From: Streptomyces sp. NBC_01408
GTDB taxonomy: Bacteria > Actinomycetota > Actinomycetes > Streptomycetales > Streptomycetaceae
NCBI RefSeq assembly: GCF_026340255.1
Contig: NZ_JAPEPJ010000001.1
Coordinates: 1,915,001-1,979,000 of the forward strand
DNA: 64,000 nt
Direction of reading: 5' to 3'
A program made the position numbers and the translations under genes. This document shows positions 43,885 through 52,377 of this stretch, piece after piece. The notes under the pieces were generated by a model. That model saw only the letters and a program-made list of their open reading frames with translations. It made no database searches and was not told the DNA's origin. The first letter of the stretch is position 1. Every line of letters starts with the position of its first letter.

Positions 43885-44886
43885 TCAGGACCGTGGCAGC
43901 TGTCCGGCGCGGTCCGTGACCCCTCGGGCGACGATGGCCACCGAGGTCACGGCCGTCCCGGCCTTGCCCCAGGCGCTGTCCTCGAGGGCGACGGTGCGTG
44001 CCCCCAGGAGCCGCAGGCTCTCCCGGTCGAAGATCCATTCGGTCCGCTCGTCGTTGTGGACGCGGGCGACGGCGACGCCGGTCCGCCCGGCGGCGTCCGT
44101 TGCCTCGGGAACCAGGACGACACCGGGGATACGGGCCGCCGCGCGGTAGAGGGCGGCGCTCAGACCCGGCGGGGCCTCGACGCTCCGCAGCAGGTCGCCG
44201 ATCGCGACGAACGCCTGCTGGTCGGGGCCGGTGGTCGAGCCTGTGCCGGGGCCGTGGTTGAGGCGCGTGTCCTCGTAGATCAGCTCCAGCAGCTTCCCGG
44301 GGTCGGTCGGCAGCGTTTCGAGGAACCGGTACGTGGGTCCGTTGAGGCTCGGCGGGCCCTCGGGCGGGTGCGTCTCGGAACCACGCGCCGTGCGCGTCGT
44401 CATCCCGGCCGAACCGTCGACCGACAGCCACCGCTCGGCCGACTCGTCGGTGGGGGCCGCCTCCATCCCGCCGCCTTCGACCTCGGACAAGGAGGTGGAG
44501 TGTCCGACCGTCTTCGTGTACATGAACTGCCCGTCGCGCACCGGCGGGGCCTGAGACGACGCCGCCGCCAGTGCCACCCGGTCCAGCAGCTCCACAGCCG
44601 CAGGCTGGGGACGAGCGGCTCCGGCGTGTTCCCCGGTGTTGCTCCGCGCCGTAGCGAAGGTGACGACCACGGCACAGGCTGCCGCCGCCACCCCCAGGGA
44701 AAGGAAGAGGGGCCGCCCGGCCCGCCGGGGTGCAGCCTGCTCGCCTCGTGCCATTTCACGCATCAGGTGCTCCTTGACCGGACGATGGCCGCGGAAGGGC
44801 AGTTCGCCGTCGGAGAGCCCGGGCAGGCGCTGGAAGAGTTCTTCGTGCCCGGACGGTTCGGTCCGTGCGTCATCGGCGGCGTTCAC
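43885..44886 (-). CDS. CU044_5270-family membrane protein
   Basis: The 333-residue protein has one membrane helix (PLFLSLGVAAAACAVVVTFAT, about residues 58-80), an N-terminal cytoplasmic part and a large outer domain with VELLDRVALAAASSQAPPV, RDGQFMYTKTVG and IYEDTRLNHGPG. Such proteins are typically encoded directly after ECF sigma factors in Streptomyces, as here, and may act as sensors or unusual anti-sigma factors; this is not demonstrated. GTG 44886 overlaps the sigma factor stop, so translation is coupled. Confidence 0.82.
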   Translation of the reverse strand: MNAADDARTEPSGHEELFQRLPGLSDGELPFRGHRPVKEHLMREMARGEQAAPRRAGRPLFLSLGVAAAACAVVVTFATARSNTGEHAGAARPQPAAVELLDRVALAAASSQAPPVRDGQFMYTKTVGHSTSLSEVEGGGMEAAPTDESAERWLSVDGSAGMTTRTARGSETHPPEGPPSLNGPTYRFLETLPTDPGKLLELIYEDTRLNHGPGTGSTTGPDQQAFVAIGDLLRSVEAPPGLSAALYRAAARIPGVVLVPEATDAAGRTGVAVARVHNDERTEWIFDRESLRLLGARTVALEDSAWGKAGTAVTSVAIVARGVTDRAGQLPRS

Positions 44887-45449
44887 AGGTGTCCCTCCCG
44901 TGCGGTGCGGGACGCGGACGCATGCCCCGCGGCCGGCTCCGCGGCCAGATCGGCGGTGGTGAGTTTGCGGAGGCGGCTACGCGCCCGTGACAGGCGGGAG
45001 CGGACGGTCGCCTCCGTGACGCCGCAGGCCTCGGCCACCTCGGCGTGGCTGAGGCCCGACCAGACGGACAGGACGATGACCTCGCGGTCTGCGCGCCGCA
45101 GCCGGCCCAGGGCGGCCAGCGCGGCTGCCGCCCTGGCGGTGTCGGTGATGCGGGACACCACTGCGTCCGCCGGGTCCGGGATGACGTCCGACCGGGGCAG
45201 GCGGGCCATCGCCTCGCTGTGCCGACGCGCGGCCCTGCGCGTGTTGCGCAGGACATTGGTGGCGACCCCGAGCAGCCATGCCCGGTGGTGTGTGACTCCG
45301 TCCAGCGTCTCGCCGAGCCGCCAGGCTTCGAGGAAGGTGAGGGAGACGATGTCCTCCGCCCCCGCACGGTCGGAGGTCATGCGGACGGCATGCGCGTACA
45401 CCGCCCGGGCGTGCGCATCGTAGATGTCCGCGAACAGTTGCTGGTCCAC
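44883..45449 (-). CDS. ECF-type RNA polymerase sigma factor
   Basis: The 188-residue protein has sigma region 2 (FADIYDAHARAVYAHAVRMT, AEDIVSLTFLEAWRL) and region 4 (LAALGRLRRADREVIVLSVW, LSHAEVAEACGVTEATVRSR), with a short linker. It should direct RNA polymerase to a small regulon in response to an envelope signal, sensed by the downstream membrane protein. ATG 45449. A GTGACG-CT-CGTCAC palindrome lies at 45485-45498, upstream of it. It is followed with 4-bp overlap by the CU044_5270-family gene. Confidence 0.9.
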   Translation of the reverse strand: MDQQLFADIYDAHARAVYAHAVRMTSDRAGAEDIVSLTFLEAWRLGETLDGVTHHRAWLLGVATNVLRNTRRAARRHSEAMARLPRSDVIPDPADAVVSRITDTARAAAALAALGRLRRADREVIVLSVWSGLSHAEVAEACGVTEATVRSRLSRARSRLRKLTTADLAAEPAAGHASASRTAREGHL

Positions 45450-45582
45450 ACCGAGTAGTGTCCGCTCGGCCCGACTCGCTGCATGTGACGCTCGTCACGC
45501 CGCGGCGGGACGGTCGCACCGTCCACTTCGACGCGCCCGCCCGAGGTGTCGGAGCCGGCCTGACGCCGGCCCGCCCCCGCCG

Positions 45583-46260
45583 CTACGAGGCTCCGCCGCC
45601 GCCCGCGCGGACCAGGCCCGTCTCGTACGCGAGGACGACCACCTGGACGCGGTCGCGCAGGCCCAGCTTCGTCAGGATGCGGCCCACGTGGGTCTTCACC
45701 GTGGCCTCCGACAGGACCAGCCGGGCGGCGATCTCGCCGTTCGACAGGCCCTGGGCGACCAGCAGCATGACCTCGCGCTCGCGCTCCGTCAGCCGCTCGA
45801 TGTCCTTGTTCTGCGGCTCCTGCGTGGTCGTCGGCAGCATCGGCGCGAACCGGTCCAGCAGCCGCCGCGTCGTGGAGGGGGCGACGACCGCGTCCCCGCT
45901 GTGCACCGAGCGGATGGCCCCGAGCAGCTCGGCCGGCGGCACGTCCTTCAGCATGAAGCCGCTCGCGCCGGCCTTCAGCCCGGAGAAGGCGTACTCGTCC
46001 AGGTCGAAAGTGGTCAGGATGATGACCTTGGGGTGTTCCTCGGGCTCGCAGATCCGCCGGGTCGCCTCGACCCCGTCGAGCCTCGGCATGCGGACGTCCA
46101 TGAGCACCACGTCCACCTTGGTGGCCCGCAGCACCTCCAGCGCCTCCAGGCCGTCTCCCGCCTCGGCGACGACGTCCATGTCCGGCTGGGCTGCGAGCAC
46201 CATGCGGAAGCCGGTGCGCAGCAGCACCTGGTCGTCGACGAGCATTACTCGGATGGACAT
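45583..46260 (-). CDS. NarL/LuxR-family response regulator
   Basis: The 225-residue protein has a receiver domain with acidic pocket VDD (8-10), phosphorylated Asp55 (VVLMDVRMPRLDG) and Lys in GFMLKDVPPAE, then a LuxR helix-turn-helix (LTEREREVMLLVAQGLSNGE, IAARLVLSEATVKTHVGRIL). It is the partner of the histidine kinase encoded 17 bp upstream on the same strand. The target genes are unknown; the neighbouring ECF unit on the same strand is one candidate. Confidence 0.93.
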   Translation of the reverse strand: MSIRVMLVDDQVLLRTGFRMVLAAQPDMDVVAEAGDGLEALEVLRATKVDVVLMDVRMPRLDGVEATRRICEPEEHPKVIILTTFDLDEYAFSGLKAGASGFMLKDVPPAELLGAIRSVHSGDAVVAPSTTRRLLDRFAPMLPTTTQEPQNKDIERLTEREREVMLLVAQGLSNGEIAARLVLSEATVKTHVGRILTKLGLRDRVQVVVLAYETGLVRAGGGGAS

Positions 46261-46277
46261 CGGTTACCTCGTCCTCG

Positions 46278-47480
46278 TCATTTCTTCTTCAGGGGAAGCA
46301 GTGCGCTGATCCGGAAGCCGCCGCCCGGCCGCGGACCCGTGTCCAGGGTTCCGCCGACCATGCCGATCCGCTCCCGCATGCCGATCAGACCGTGCCCGGC
46401 GCCGTCCGCGCCGCCGTCCTCGTACAGCTCGTGGGCCGCGCCCCGGCCGTCGTCCTCGACCAGCAGGCCGAGTCCGTCGTCGAAGTAGACCAGCCGGACG
46501 CTCGCCTTCGCGTCCGGGCCCCCGTGCTTGCGGGTGTTGGTGAGGGCTTCCTGCACGATCCGGTACGCCGTCAGCTCGACGCCGGTGGGCAGCCGCCGCG
46601 GCGCGCCCTCGACCTCGAAGTCCACCTCCAGGCCGGCCGCCCGTACCTGCTCGACCAGGACCTCGATCTGCTCGACGTCCGGCTGCGGCACGTAGTCCTC
46701 GGACTCCTGCGGTTCGCCGGTGCGCAGCACGCCGAGCAGCCGGCGCATCTCGGCGAGGGCCTGGCGGCCCGTGCCGGAGATGGTCTGGAGGGCTTCCTTG
46801 GCCTGTTCGGGAGCGGCGTCCATGACGTACGCGGCCCCGTCGGCCTGGACCACCATCACCGAGACGTTGTGCGCGACGACGTCGTGCAGCTCCCGGGCGA
46901 TCCGGGCGCGCTCGGCGGCGACCGCCACCTTGGCCTGGGCCTCGCGCTGGTTCTCCAGCCGCTGGTTTCGCTCGATGAGCTGGGCGTAGTAGGCCCGGCG
47001 GGTGCGCAGGGAGTCGCCGGTCACCCAGGCGAGGGCGAAGGGGACCATGACGAAGAGGGCGAAGAGGATCTCCTCGACCGTGCTCCCGCTCTTGTCCACG
47101 CCGAAGCGCAGGAAGTAGAGCGGGGAGGCCAGCAGCCCCACGCCGAGGGCGGCGCGCGAGACCCAGCGCGATACGTCGCCGGCCGCGACGGTGAAGAGGA
47201 TCACGAGCATGGCGACGTCGCAGAACTGGGCCTCGATGCCGAGGGCCAGCTGGTAGGCGCCGGCGCCCACGGTCAGCCAGAGCATCGGCTGGGTCCACTT
47301 GCGGCGCAGGGCCACGGCGGCGCTCAGCGCGACCACCACGGGGACGGTGGCCAGCTGCATGGCGGTGCCCTGGCCGCCGGAACCCGCCACGGTCATCATC
47401 GAGACCCCGAAGAAGAGGACAGCCCAGAAGCTGTCGACGCCCGTCGGGTGTCTGCGGAGGAAGTCGTAGAGGCGCTGCAC
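46278..47480 (-). CDS. Two-component sensor histidine kinase (HisKA_3 type)
   Basis: The 400-residue protein has five or six N-terminal membrane helices (to about residue 155), a coiled-coil, the dimerisation and phosphoacceptor helix RARIARELHDVVAHNVSVMV with His199, and a C-terminal ATPase domain (VQEALTNTRKHGGPDA, LVEDDGRGA, GHGLIGMRERIGMVGG). It phosphorylates the downstream NarL-type regulator. The membrane region has almost no outer loops, as in kinases sensing the membrane itself or a transporter. ATG 47480; divergent from the MidA-like gene. Confidence 0.93.
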   Translation of the reverse strand: MQRLYDFLRRHPTGVDSFWAVLFFGVSMMTVAGSGGQGTAMQLATVPVVVALSAAVALRRKWTQPMLWLTVGAGAYQLALGIEAQFCDVAMLVILFTVAAGDVSRWVSRAALGVGLLASPLYFLRFGVDKSGSTVEEILFALFVMVPFALAWVTGDSLRTRRAYYAQLIERNQRLENQREAQAKVAVAAERARIARELHDVVAHNVSVMVVQADGAAYVMDAAPEQAKEALQTISGTGRQALAEMRRLLGVLRTGEPQESEDYVPQPDVEQIEVLVEQVRAAGLEVDFEVEGAPRRLPTGVELTAYRIVQEALTNTRKHGGPDAKASVRLVYFDDGLGLLVEDDGRGAAHELYEDGGADGAGHGLIGMRERIGMVGGTLDTGPRPGGGFRISALLPLKKK

Positions 47481-47586
47481 GTAACCCAGCGTAGGGAAGG
47501 GAGATAGGTGCTGGAGTCAACCACAGGTGCGAACCTGGCACCGGGGGCGTACTCCGCAAGGTGGAGGCGAGTTTAACCTGGGTCCG

Positions 47587-48567
47587 ATGAACACCCAGGG
47601 TGAATGCACGACTCCGGTTCGGTGGCGCTCGGCGATGGAAGCCGCGCTGTACGGGCCCGGCGGCTTCTACGTGCGTCCCGGCGGGCCGGGCCCCGCCGGG
47701 CACTTCCGCACCTCCGTCCACGCCTCCGGGCTGTACGCGGGGGCGGTGGCCCGCCTCCTGCTGCGGGTGGACGCCGAGCTGGGGCACCCGGCCGGGCTGG
47801 ACCTGGTGGACATGGGGGCCGGGCGGGGCGAGCTGGTGGCCGGGGTGCTCGCCGCGCTGCCGCCGGAGGTGGCCGCGCGCGTGCGGCCGTACGCCGTGGA
47901 GCGGGCGGAGCGGCCCGAGGGGCTCGACCCGCGGATCCGCTGGGCCGCGGCGGCACCCGTGGGGACGACCGGGCTGCTCTTCGCGAACGAGTGGCTGGAC
48001 AACGTCCCGCTGGAGGTCGCCGAGGACGGGCGCTACGTCCTGGTCGCACCCGACGGTACGGAGAGCCCGGGCGGCCCCCTCGACGACGCGGACCGGGCCT
48101 GGCTGGAGCGGTGGTGGCCGGGGCCGGGCCGGGCGGAGGTCGGCCGGGCGCGGGACGAGGCCTGGGCGGCGGCCGTGGCGACCGTGGAGCGGGGGCTGGC
48201 GGTGGCGGTGGACTACGCCCACACCCGGGAGGCGCGGCCCCCGTACGGCACCCTGACGGGCTTTCGCGCGGGCCGGGAGGTGCCGCCGGTCCCGGACGGC
48301 AGCTGCGATGTCACCGCCCACGTGGCGCTGGACGCGTGCGCGGGGCCGGGCGCGGCGCTGCTGACCCAGCGCGAGGCGCTGACCGCCCTCGGCGTCTCGG
48401 GCGCCCGGCCCCCGCTGGCCCTGGCCGGGACGGACCCGGCCGCGTATGTCCGGGCCTTGGCCTCCGCCGGAGAGGCTGCTGAGCTGACGGCTCGGGGCGG
48501 GCTGGGTGCCTTCGGGTGGCTCTGCCAGCCGGTGGGCATCCGGGCCTGGCCCGGGGAGACTGCCTGA
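47587..48567 (+). CDS. SAM-dependent methyltransferase (MidA/NDUFAF7 family)
   Basis: The 326-residue protein has the family's N-terminus ([16 protein letters not shown]), the SAM-binding motif [15 protein letters not shown], and [17 protein letters not shown], typical of MidA proteins. The mitochondrial member NDUFAF7 methylates an arginine of the complex I subunit corresponding to NuoD. An orphan NuoD is encoded 5.8 kb away (40671-41813). ATG 47587 starts the conserved part; the start lies 106 bp from the divergent kinase gene. Confidence 0.82.
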   Translation: MNTQGECTTPVRWRSAMEAALYGPGGFYVRPGGPGPAGHFRTSVHASGLYAGAVARLLLRVDAELGHPAGLDLVDMGAGRGELVAGVLAALPPEVAARVRPYAVERAERPEGLDPRIRWAAAAPVGTTGLLFANEWLDNVPLEVAEDGRYVLVAPDGTESPGGPLDDADRAWLERWWPGPGRAEVGRARDEAWAAAVATVERGLAVAVDYAHTREARPPYGTLTGFRAGREVPPVPDGSCDVTAHVALDACAGPGAALLTQREALTALGVSGARPPLALAGTDPAAYVRALASAGEAAELTARGGLGAFGWLCQPVGIRAWPGETA

Positions 48568-48589
48568 CGCGCTGGTGCGGCTCCGCCGC

Positions 48590-48703
48590 TGGGGCTCCGC
48601 CCCGGACCCCGCGCCTCAAACGCCGGCGGGGCTGGATCCGGCCGCCGCCGTGTGAGCGGCGACGCCCGTCAGGCGGGGCTGGAGATCAGCCTCGCCTGAC
48701 GGG
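48590..48703. repeat. Solo palindrome-arm module followed by a strong hairpin terminator
   Basis: 48607-48636 repeats the module CGCCTCAAACGCCGGCGGGG, preceded by GGGGCTCCGCCCC. Then CCCGTCAGGCGGGGCTG (48665 on) pairs with CAGCCTCGCCTGACGGG (ending 48703) with one mismatch, a good bidirectional terminator. The block lies between the convergent MidA-like and M28 peptidase genes. Confidence 0.8.
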
Positions 48704-48714
48704 TCGTGCCGTGG

Positions 48715-50271
48715 TTACTGCGTCACCTCGTGCCCGTGGCCCTCGTGCAGGCCGCCGCCGCTGCCCGTGCCCGGGGTGGTCGGCTGCGAGACGACCGGCT
48801 TCGACAGCGGGGCCAGGTCGTGGGCGTAGTGGCCGACCGCGTCCGCGATGACGTCGACGTTGATGTCGAGCGCCTTCTGGTCGATGTTGTTGATGTCGTC
48901 GCCCGCCGCGTGGTAGTTCACGTCGTACGCGACGCCCGCCTGGCCGCCGAACTTCGCCGCCTGGGCCTCGGACTTGATGCCCTCGGCGCCGGTGAAGGTG
49001 CCGCCGGAGGGGATGCCCACCTCGATGAACGGGCCGTAGTCCGAGCGGCCCGAGAAGTCCGTGCCCTCGTGCGGGATCTTCTTCGAGTCGAGGAAGTCGG
49101 TTATGCCCCGCTCGATCTGCGCCGAGCCCTCGGGGCCCGGACCCGCGCCCGTGGCGTCCGAGTCGTCGCCGTCGTAGACGAAGTAGGCGGCGTTCGGCGA
49201 GGCGATCATGTCGAAGTTGAGGTAGAGCTTGATCTTCTTCTTCTGGTCCTCCGTCAGCCCGGCGACGTAGGCCTCGGAGCCGAGCAGGCCGAACTCCTCC
49301 GCCGACCACCAGGCGAACTTGACCTTGTTCTTGATCTTCCCCTGGCTGCTCGCGAGGCGCTGGGCGACCTGGAGGATGCCGGCCGAGCCGGAGCCGTTGT
49401 CGTTGATGCCCGGGCCCGCCGCGACCGAGTCGAGGTGGGCGCCGAGGAACACGGTGTTGTTCTCGTCGCCGCCGCGGGTCTCGGCGACGACGTTGTAGGA
49501 CTTGCGGTTCTCGCGCAGCTCGCGGATGTCGAGGGTGAGCTCGACCGGTCCGGCCGCCGCCTCGGCGGCGAGCTTCTCGCCCTCCGCCAGGGTGATCCCG
49601 CCGGTCGGGACCTTGCCGGCGGCCGGGTCGCCGAGGGTGCCGTTCAGGGCGCCCTCGGTGTTGTTGTAGATGACCGCGCCGACCGCTCCGGCCGCGGCCG
49701 CGTTGGCCTGCTTCACGGCGAAGGCGCAGCCGCCGCGCTTGACCAGGGCGATCTTGCCCGTGAAGGTGCCGGAGGCGAAGTCCCCCGGCTCGCAGCCGGT
49801 GGTGCCGTCCGCGTCGACCGGGGCGACCGCGACCTGCGCGGTGATGCCCTCCTCCGGACCGCTCGCGGTGTACGTCATCAGGTGGATCGGGACGTCGCGC
49901 TGGTTCGCGCCGTTCACCGTGAGCTTCTCGGCGATCGTCTCGACGTAGACGAAGTCGAACTCGTTCTTGGTCACCTGGTAGCCGGCCGCGCGCATCACGG
50001 CCTCGACGTACTGGGCGGACTGCACGTGGCCCTTGGAACCGGCCACGCGGTTGCCCTTGTTGTAGTCGGCGATGGCCTGGAACACCTTGAGGTGGTTGTT
50101 GGCGCCCTTGCCGGTCGCGTCCTTGACCAGCTTCCTGGCCAGGGCGTCCCCCTTGGCGGCGTCGCTCTGCGGGCTGCCGGTGGCACCGGCGGGCCCGGCG
50201 AGGAGCAGCGGGGAGACGAGGGCAGCGGCTGCCAGGGCGGCGGTTGCTGCAGCTATACGGCGTGAGGCCAT
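48715..50271 (-). CDS. Secreted M28-family zinc aminopeptidase
   Basis: The 518-residue protein has a Sec signal peptide (RRIAAATAALAAAALVSPLLLAGPAGA), a protease-associated (PA) domain inserted around residues 130-250, and a peptidase domain with the two-zinc ligands of M28: GAHLDSV, WWSAEEFGLLGS, YLNFDMIAS and VNYHAAGDDINNID. It should release N-terminal residues from peptides outside the cell, like the S. griseus aminopeptidase. ATG 50271. The C-terminal tail is Gly/His-rich. It is probably monocistronic, with a strong terminator downstream. Confidence 0.94.
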   Translation of the reverse strand: MASRRIAAATAALAAAALVSPLLLAGPAGATGSPQSDAAKGDALARKLVKDATGKGANNHLKVFQAIADYNKGNRVAGSKGHVQSAQYVEAVMRAAGYQVTKNEFDFVYVETIAEKLTVNGANQRDVPIHLMTYTASGPEEGITAQVAVAPVDADGTTGCEPGDFASGTFTGKIALVKRGGCAFAVKQANAAAAGAVGAVIYNNTEGALNGTLGDPAAGKVPTGGITLAEGEKLAAEAAAGPVELTLDIRELRENRKSYNVVAETRGGDENNTVFLGAHLDSVAAGPGINDNGSGSAGILQVAQRLASSQGKIKNKVKFAWWSAEEFGLLGSEAYVAGLTEDQKKKIKLYLNFDMIASPNAAYFVYDGDDSDATGAGPGPEGSAQIERGITDFLDSKKIPHEGTDFSGRSDYGPFIEVGIPSGGTFTGAEGIKSEAQAAKFGGQAGVAYDVNYHAAGDDINNIDQKALDINVDVIADAVGHYAHDLAPLSKPVVSQPTTPGTGSGGGLHEGHGHEVTQ

Positions 50272-50360
50272 GAAGATCCTTCCACGACAAAGTAGCGAGC
50301 AGGAGATGCTGCGCGCGGTACGCGGGGGAGCGGTTGACGCACGTTAAACAGGAAGTGGCC

Positions 50361-50374
50361 ACTCTGGCCAGAGT
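50361..50374. promoter_or_regulatory. Perfect 14-bp palindrome upstream of the M28 peptidase
   Basis: ACTCTGGCCAGAGT lies 90 bp upstream of the peptidase start, on the far side of its likely promoter. It could be a regulator binding site. No known consensus is matched with confidence. Confidence 0.4.
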
Positions 50375-50443
50375 TTTCGCCGTTTCCGGTTTACGAATTC
50401 CGCATATCGGTGAATCTGTAGCGTCGGGAACCGGCCGTTCCCC

Positions 50444-50705
50444 TTATCGGAGCAGTCCCTCTACGAGGTCCGAGCCGAGGCGTGCGACCACGGACAGGTC
50501 CAACTGGTGCTGGACATACCGGCCTTCTTCAGGACGGACAGGTGCGGTGACGCCTCCGGCGCGGTGATCCCGTGTACGGGGCCCGGGCCGGACTCCGGCG
50601 CAGCGACATCCCCATCGGGTGCGCCAGTGCCTCCATCCGCCGCTGGAGCAGATCCACCGAGCCCGGCGCGGACGCCAGTTGGGGGGTGCCGAGCGGGTAG
50701 TGGAC
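50444..50705 (-). pseudogene. ArsR-family regulator remnant (C-terminal part, frameshifted)
   Basis: On the minus strand, three frames together read like the C-terminal winged helix of an ArsR regulator: first VHYPLGTPQ... and DLLQRRMEALAHPMGMSL (50705 down), then in a second frame GITAPEASPHLSVLKKAGM, then in a third RYVQHQLDLSVVARLGSDLV to a stop at 50444-50446. The frame changes fit two deletions, one before GITAPE and one after KKAG. The upstream part of the gene is missing and the palindrome copy B begins within a few bases of the break. The full-length family would carry a DUF5937-like N-terminus, from memory. Confidence 0.65.
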
Positions 50706-50708
50706 CAG

Positions 50709-51195
50709 CGGGGCTTGGCCGGGTGCGGCGCCGTTGCCGGGGCTCTGCCCCGGACCCCGCGCCTCAATCGCCGGCGGGGCTGGGTTTGGCCTTGGCCCCT
50801 GCGGGGGCTTGGCCGGGTGCTGCTGTGGGTCGGGGCCGCTCCGGAGCGTCTCCTCGGCTCGCGCACTGAGCCCCGGCTGCGATAGCCGGGCCTGGGTTGC
50901 GCGCTCGTCCTGCGGGGACTCTCCTGCGCGACCCCGCCCCACGCCCAGGCTTCGGAAGCGGAAGCCGTGGTGGAGGGGAGTGGGGACGCGCAGGGTTGTC
51001 CCCGCAGGACGAGCGCGCAACCGGCCCGATGAGCTGTGATCGGGCTCAGTGCGCGAGCCGAGGAGACAACCCGGAGCGGCCCCGCGCACCGACCCCACCG
51101 ACCAGGCCGCCTGCCCCCAGGGGCGAAGGCAGGGCCCAATCCAGCCCCGCCGGCGTTTGAGGCGCGGGGTCTGGGGCGGAGCCCCAGAGGCACGG
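50709..51195. repeat. Giant imperfect palindrome, copy B (~490 bp)
   Basis: The element is symmetric about ~50958. Perfect internal arms include a 26-bp pair (50848-50873 with 51042-51067) and a 25-bp pair (50895-50919 with 50998-51022); the outer arms are the CGCCTCAATCGCCGGCGGGG module facing inwards. It matches the reverse complement of copy A (15880-16382); the half 50724-50960 is almost identical, the other half has small indels. The 980-bp gap 50272-51250 holds this element and the ArsR remnant, and no intact gene. Confidence 0.85.
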
Positions 51196-51250
51196 TGCAG
51201 CCGAACCCGCCGGACGCGCGCGGCGGTGCCGACGGGGCGAGGCTGGATTC

Positions 51251-51460
51251 ATGACCGCGATCGAGCAGTACCTCATAGACACCTACCGGGCGTCACAGCA
51301 CGGCGCCCCGATGCCCCCGCCGCCCGGCCGGGACGACCTCGCGGTGCTGCGCGCGGCCCGGTCGTACGAGCAGTTCCAGGCCGTCGTGGAGGGCCGTCCG
51401 GCCGGCCGGCCCTGGCGCGCCGCCCTGCACCGGCTGCTGCACCGCCCGCGCCCCTGCTGA
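51251..51460 (+). CDS. Small hypothetical protein
   Basis: A 69-residue basic protein (MTAIEQYLIDTYRASQHGAP... ending in HRLLHRPRPC) with an N-terminal helix, a Pro-rich centre and an Arg-rich C-terminus. It has GAGGCTGGA upstream of ATG 51251 and a strong third-position G/C bias. No domain is recognised. It resembles short Streptomyces proteins seen beside regulators. It starts 56 bp after the palindrome and is convergent with the GntR gene. Confidence 0.6.
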   Translation: MTAIEQYLIDTYRASQHGAPMPPPPGRDDLAVLRAARSYEQFQAVVEGRPAGRPWRAALHRLLHRPRPC

Positions 51461-51504
51461 CCCGCTCCGGACAGCCCGGCCGGAGGGTGCCCGGCGGGCT
51501 GCTC

Positions 51505-52242
51505 TCAGTCCTCGAAGGTGATCTCGTACGCGATCTCGGCCCGGCGGTCGGCGACGACGATGTCGGCGGTCTCCACCGGCCGGCCGTCCTCGGCGTAGTA
51601 GGTGCGCTCGATCTCGGTGACCAGGTCACCCACGCTGATGCCGAGCAGATTGGCCCGGGTCTGGTCCGCGCGGGACGGCCGGGGCACCTCCACCGCCGAA
51701 GTGACGTTCACTCCGATCGAGCGCATCCGCGCGACGACGCCCATGCCCTTGAACGGGCCCGTCTCCGGCAGTACGACCGGCGTGCGGTCGGTGAGGGCCA
51801 TCGGCTCCCAGGACTCGCAGATCTCCACGGGCCGGCCCTCGGACAGGAACTCGTACCTGGTGACCACGCACAGGTCCTCGGGGGCGATGGCGAGCCGCTC
51901 GGCGATGCGCCCGGGCGCAGGCGTGCGGGTCTTGGAGTGCGACTCCCAGCTCGCGCCGTCCGTGTCGCGGCCGTTCGGTCCGCTGATCCGCCGCAGCCGC
52001 GAGCGCAGGATGCGCAGCCGTTCGCGCGGCACGCGGACGTAGGTCCCCGAGCCGGCGCGGCCCTCCAGGAAGCCCTCGATGATCAGGAGCTCCATGGCGC
52101 GCTGGGTGACGCTCTGCCCCACCTCGTACTCGCCGGCGAAGCGGGCCCTCGACGGCAGCCGCGCTCCGACCGGCCACTCCCCGGCCAGGATCCGCTCCCG
52201 AAGGGCGTCGGCCACCCGCAAGTACGCCGTGTCACGAGGCAT
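51505..52242 (-). CDS. GntR-family regulator with UTRA domain
   Basis: The 245-residue protein has a GntR winged helix (YLRVADALRERILAGEWPVG, ARLPSRARFAGEYEVGQSVT) and a C-terminal UTRA ligand domain (YEFLSEGRPVEICESWEPM, ERTYYAEDGRPVETADIVVA). HutC/DasR-type members sense small metabolites such as sugars phosphates or amines. ATG 52242. It stands alone downstream (in transcription) of nothing on this strand within 135 bp of coaX, so its targets are probably elsewhere. Confidence 0.9.
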   Translation of the reverse strand: MPRDTAYLRVADALRERILAGEWPVGARLPSRARFAGEYEVGQSVTQRAMELLIIEGFLEGRAGSGTYVRVPRERLRILRSRLRRISGPNGRDTDGASWESHSKTRTPAPGRIAERLAIAPEDLCVVTRYEFLSEGRPVEICESWEPMALTDRTPVVLPETGPFKGMGVVARMRSIGVNVTSAVEVPRPSRADQTRANLLGISVGDLVTEIERTYYAEDGRPVETADIVVADRRAEIAYEITFED

Positions 52243-52377
52243 TCGAGCCGTCCTGTACCTGTCGTCGGGAGGGACAAGCTAATTCATCAGGTCGAAGCTG
52301 AGCCTTCAGGGTGATGAGGGGCGGCCGACCGCTCCGGGCGGGGCGCCGGCCCGGCCGACTGCTCCGCCCGGGCCCGG

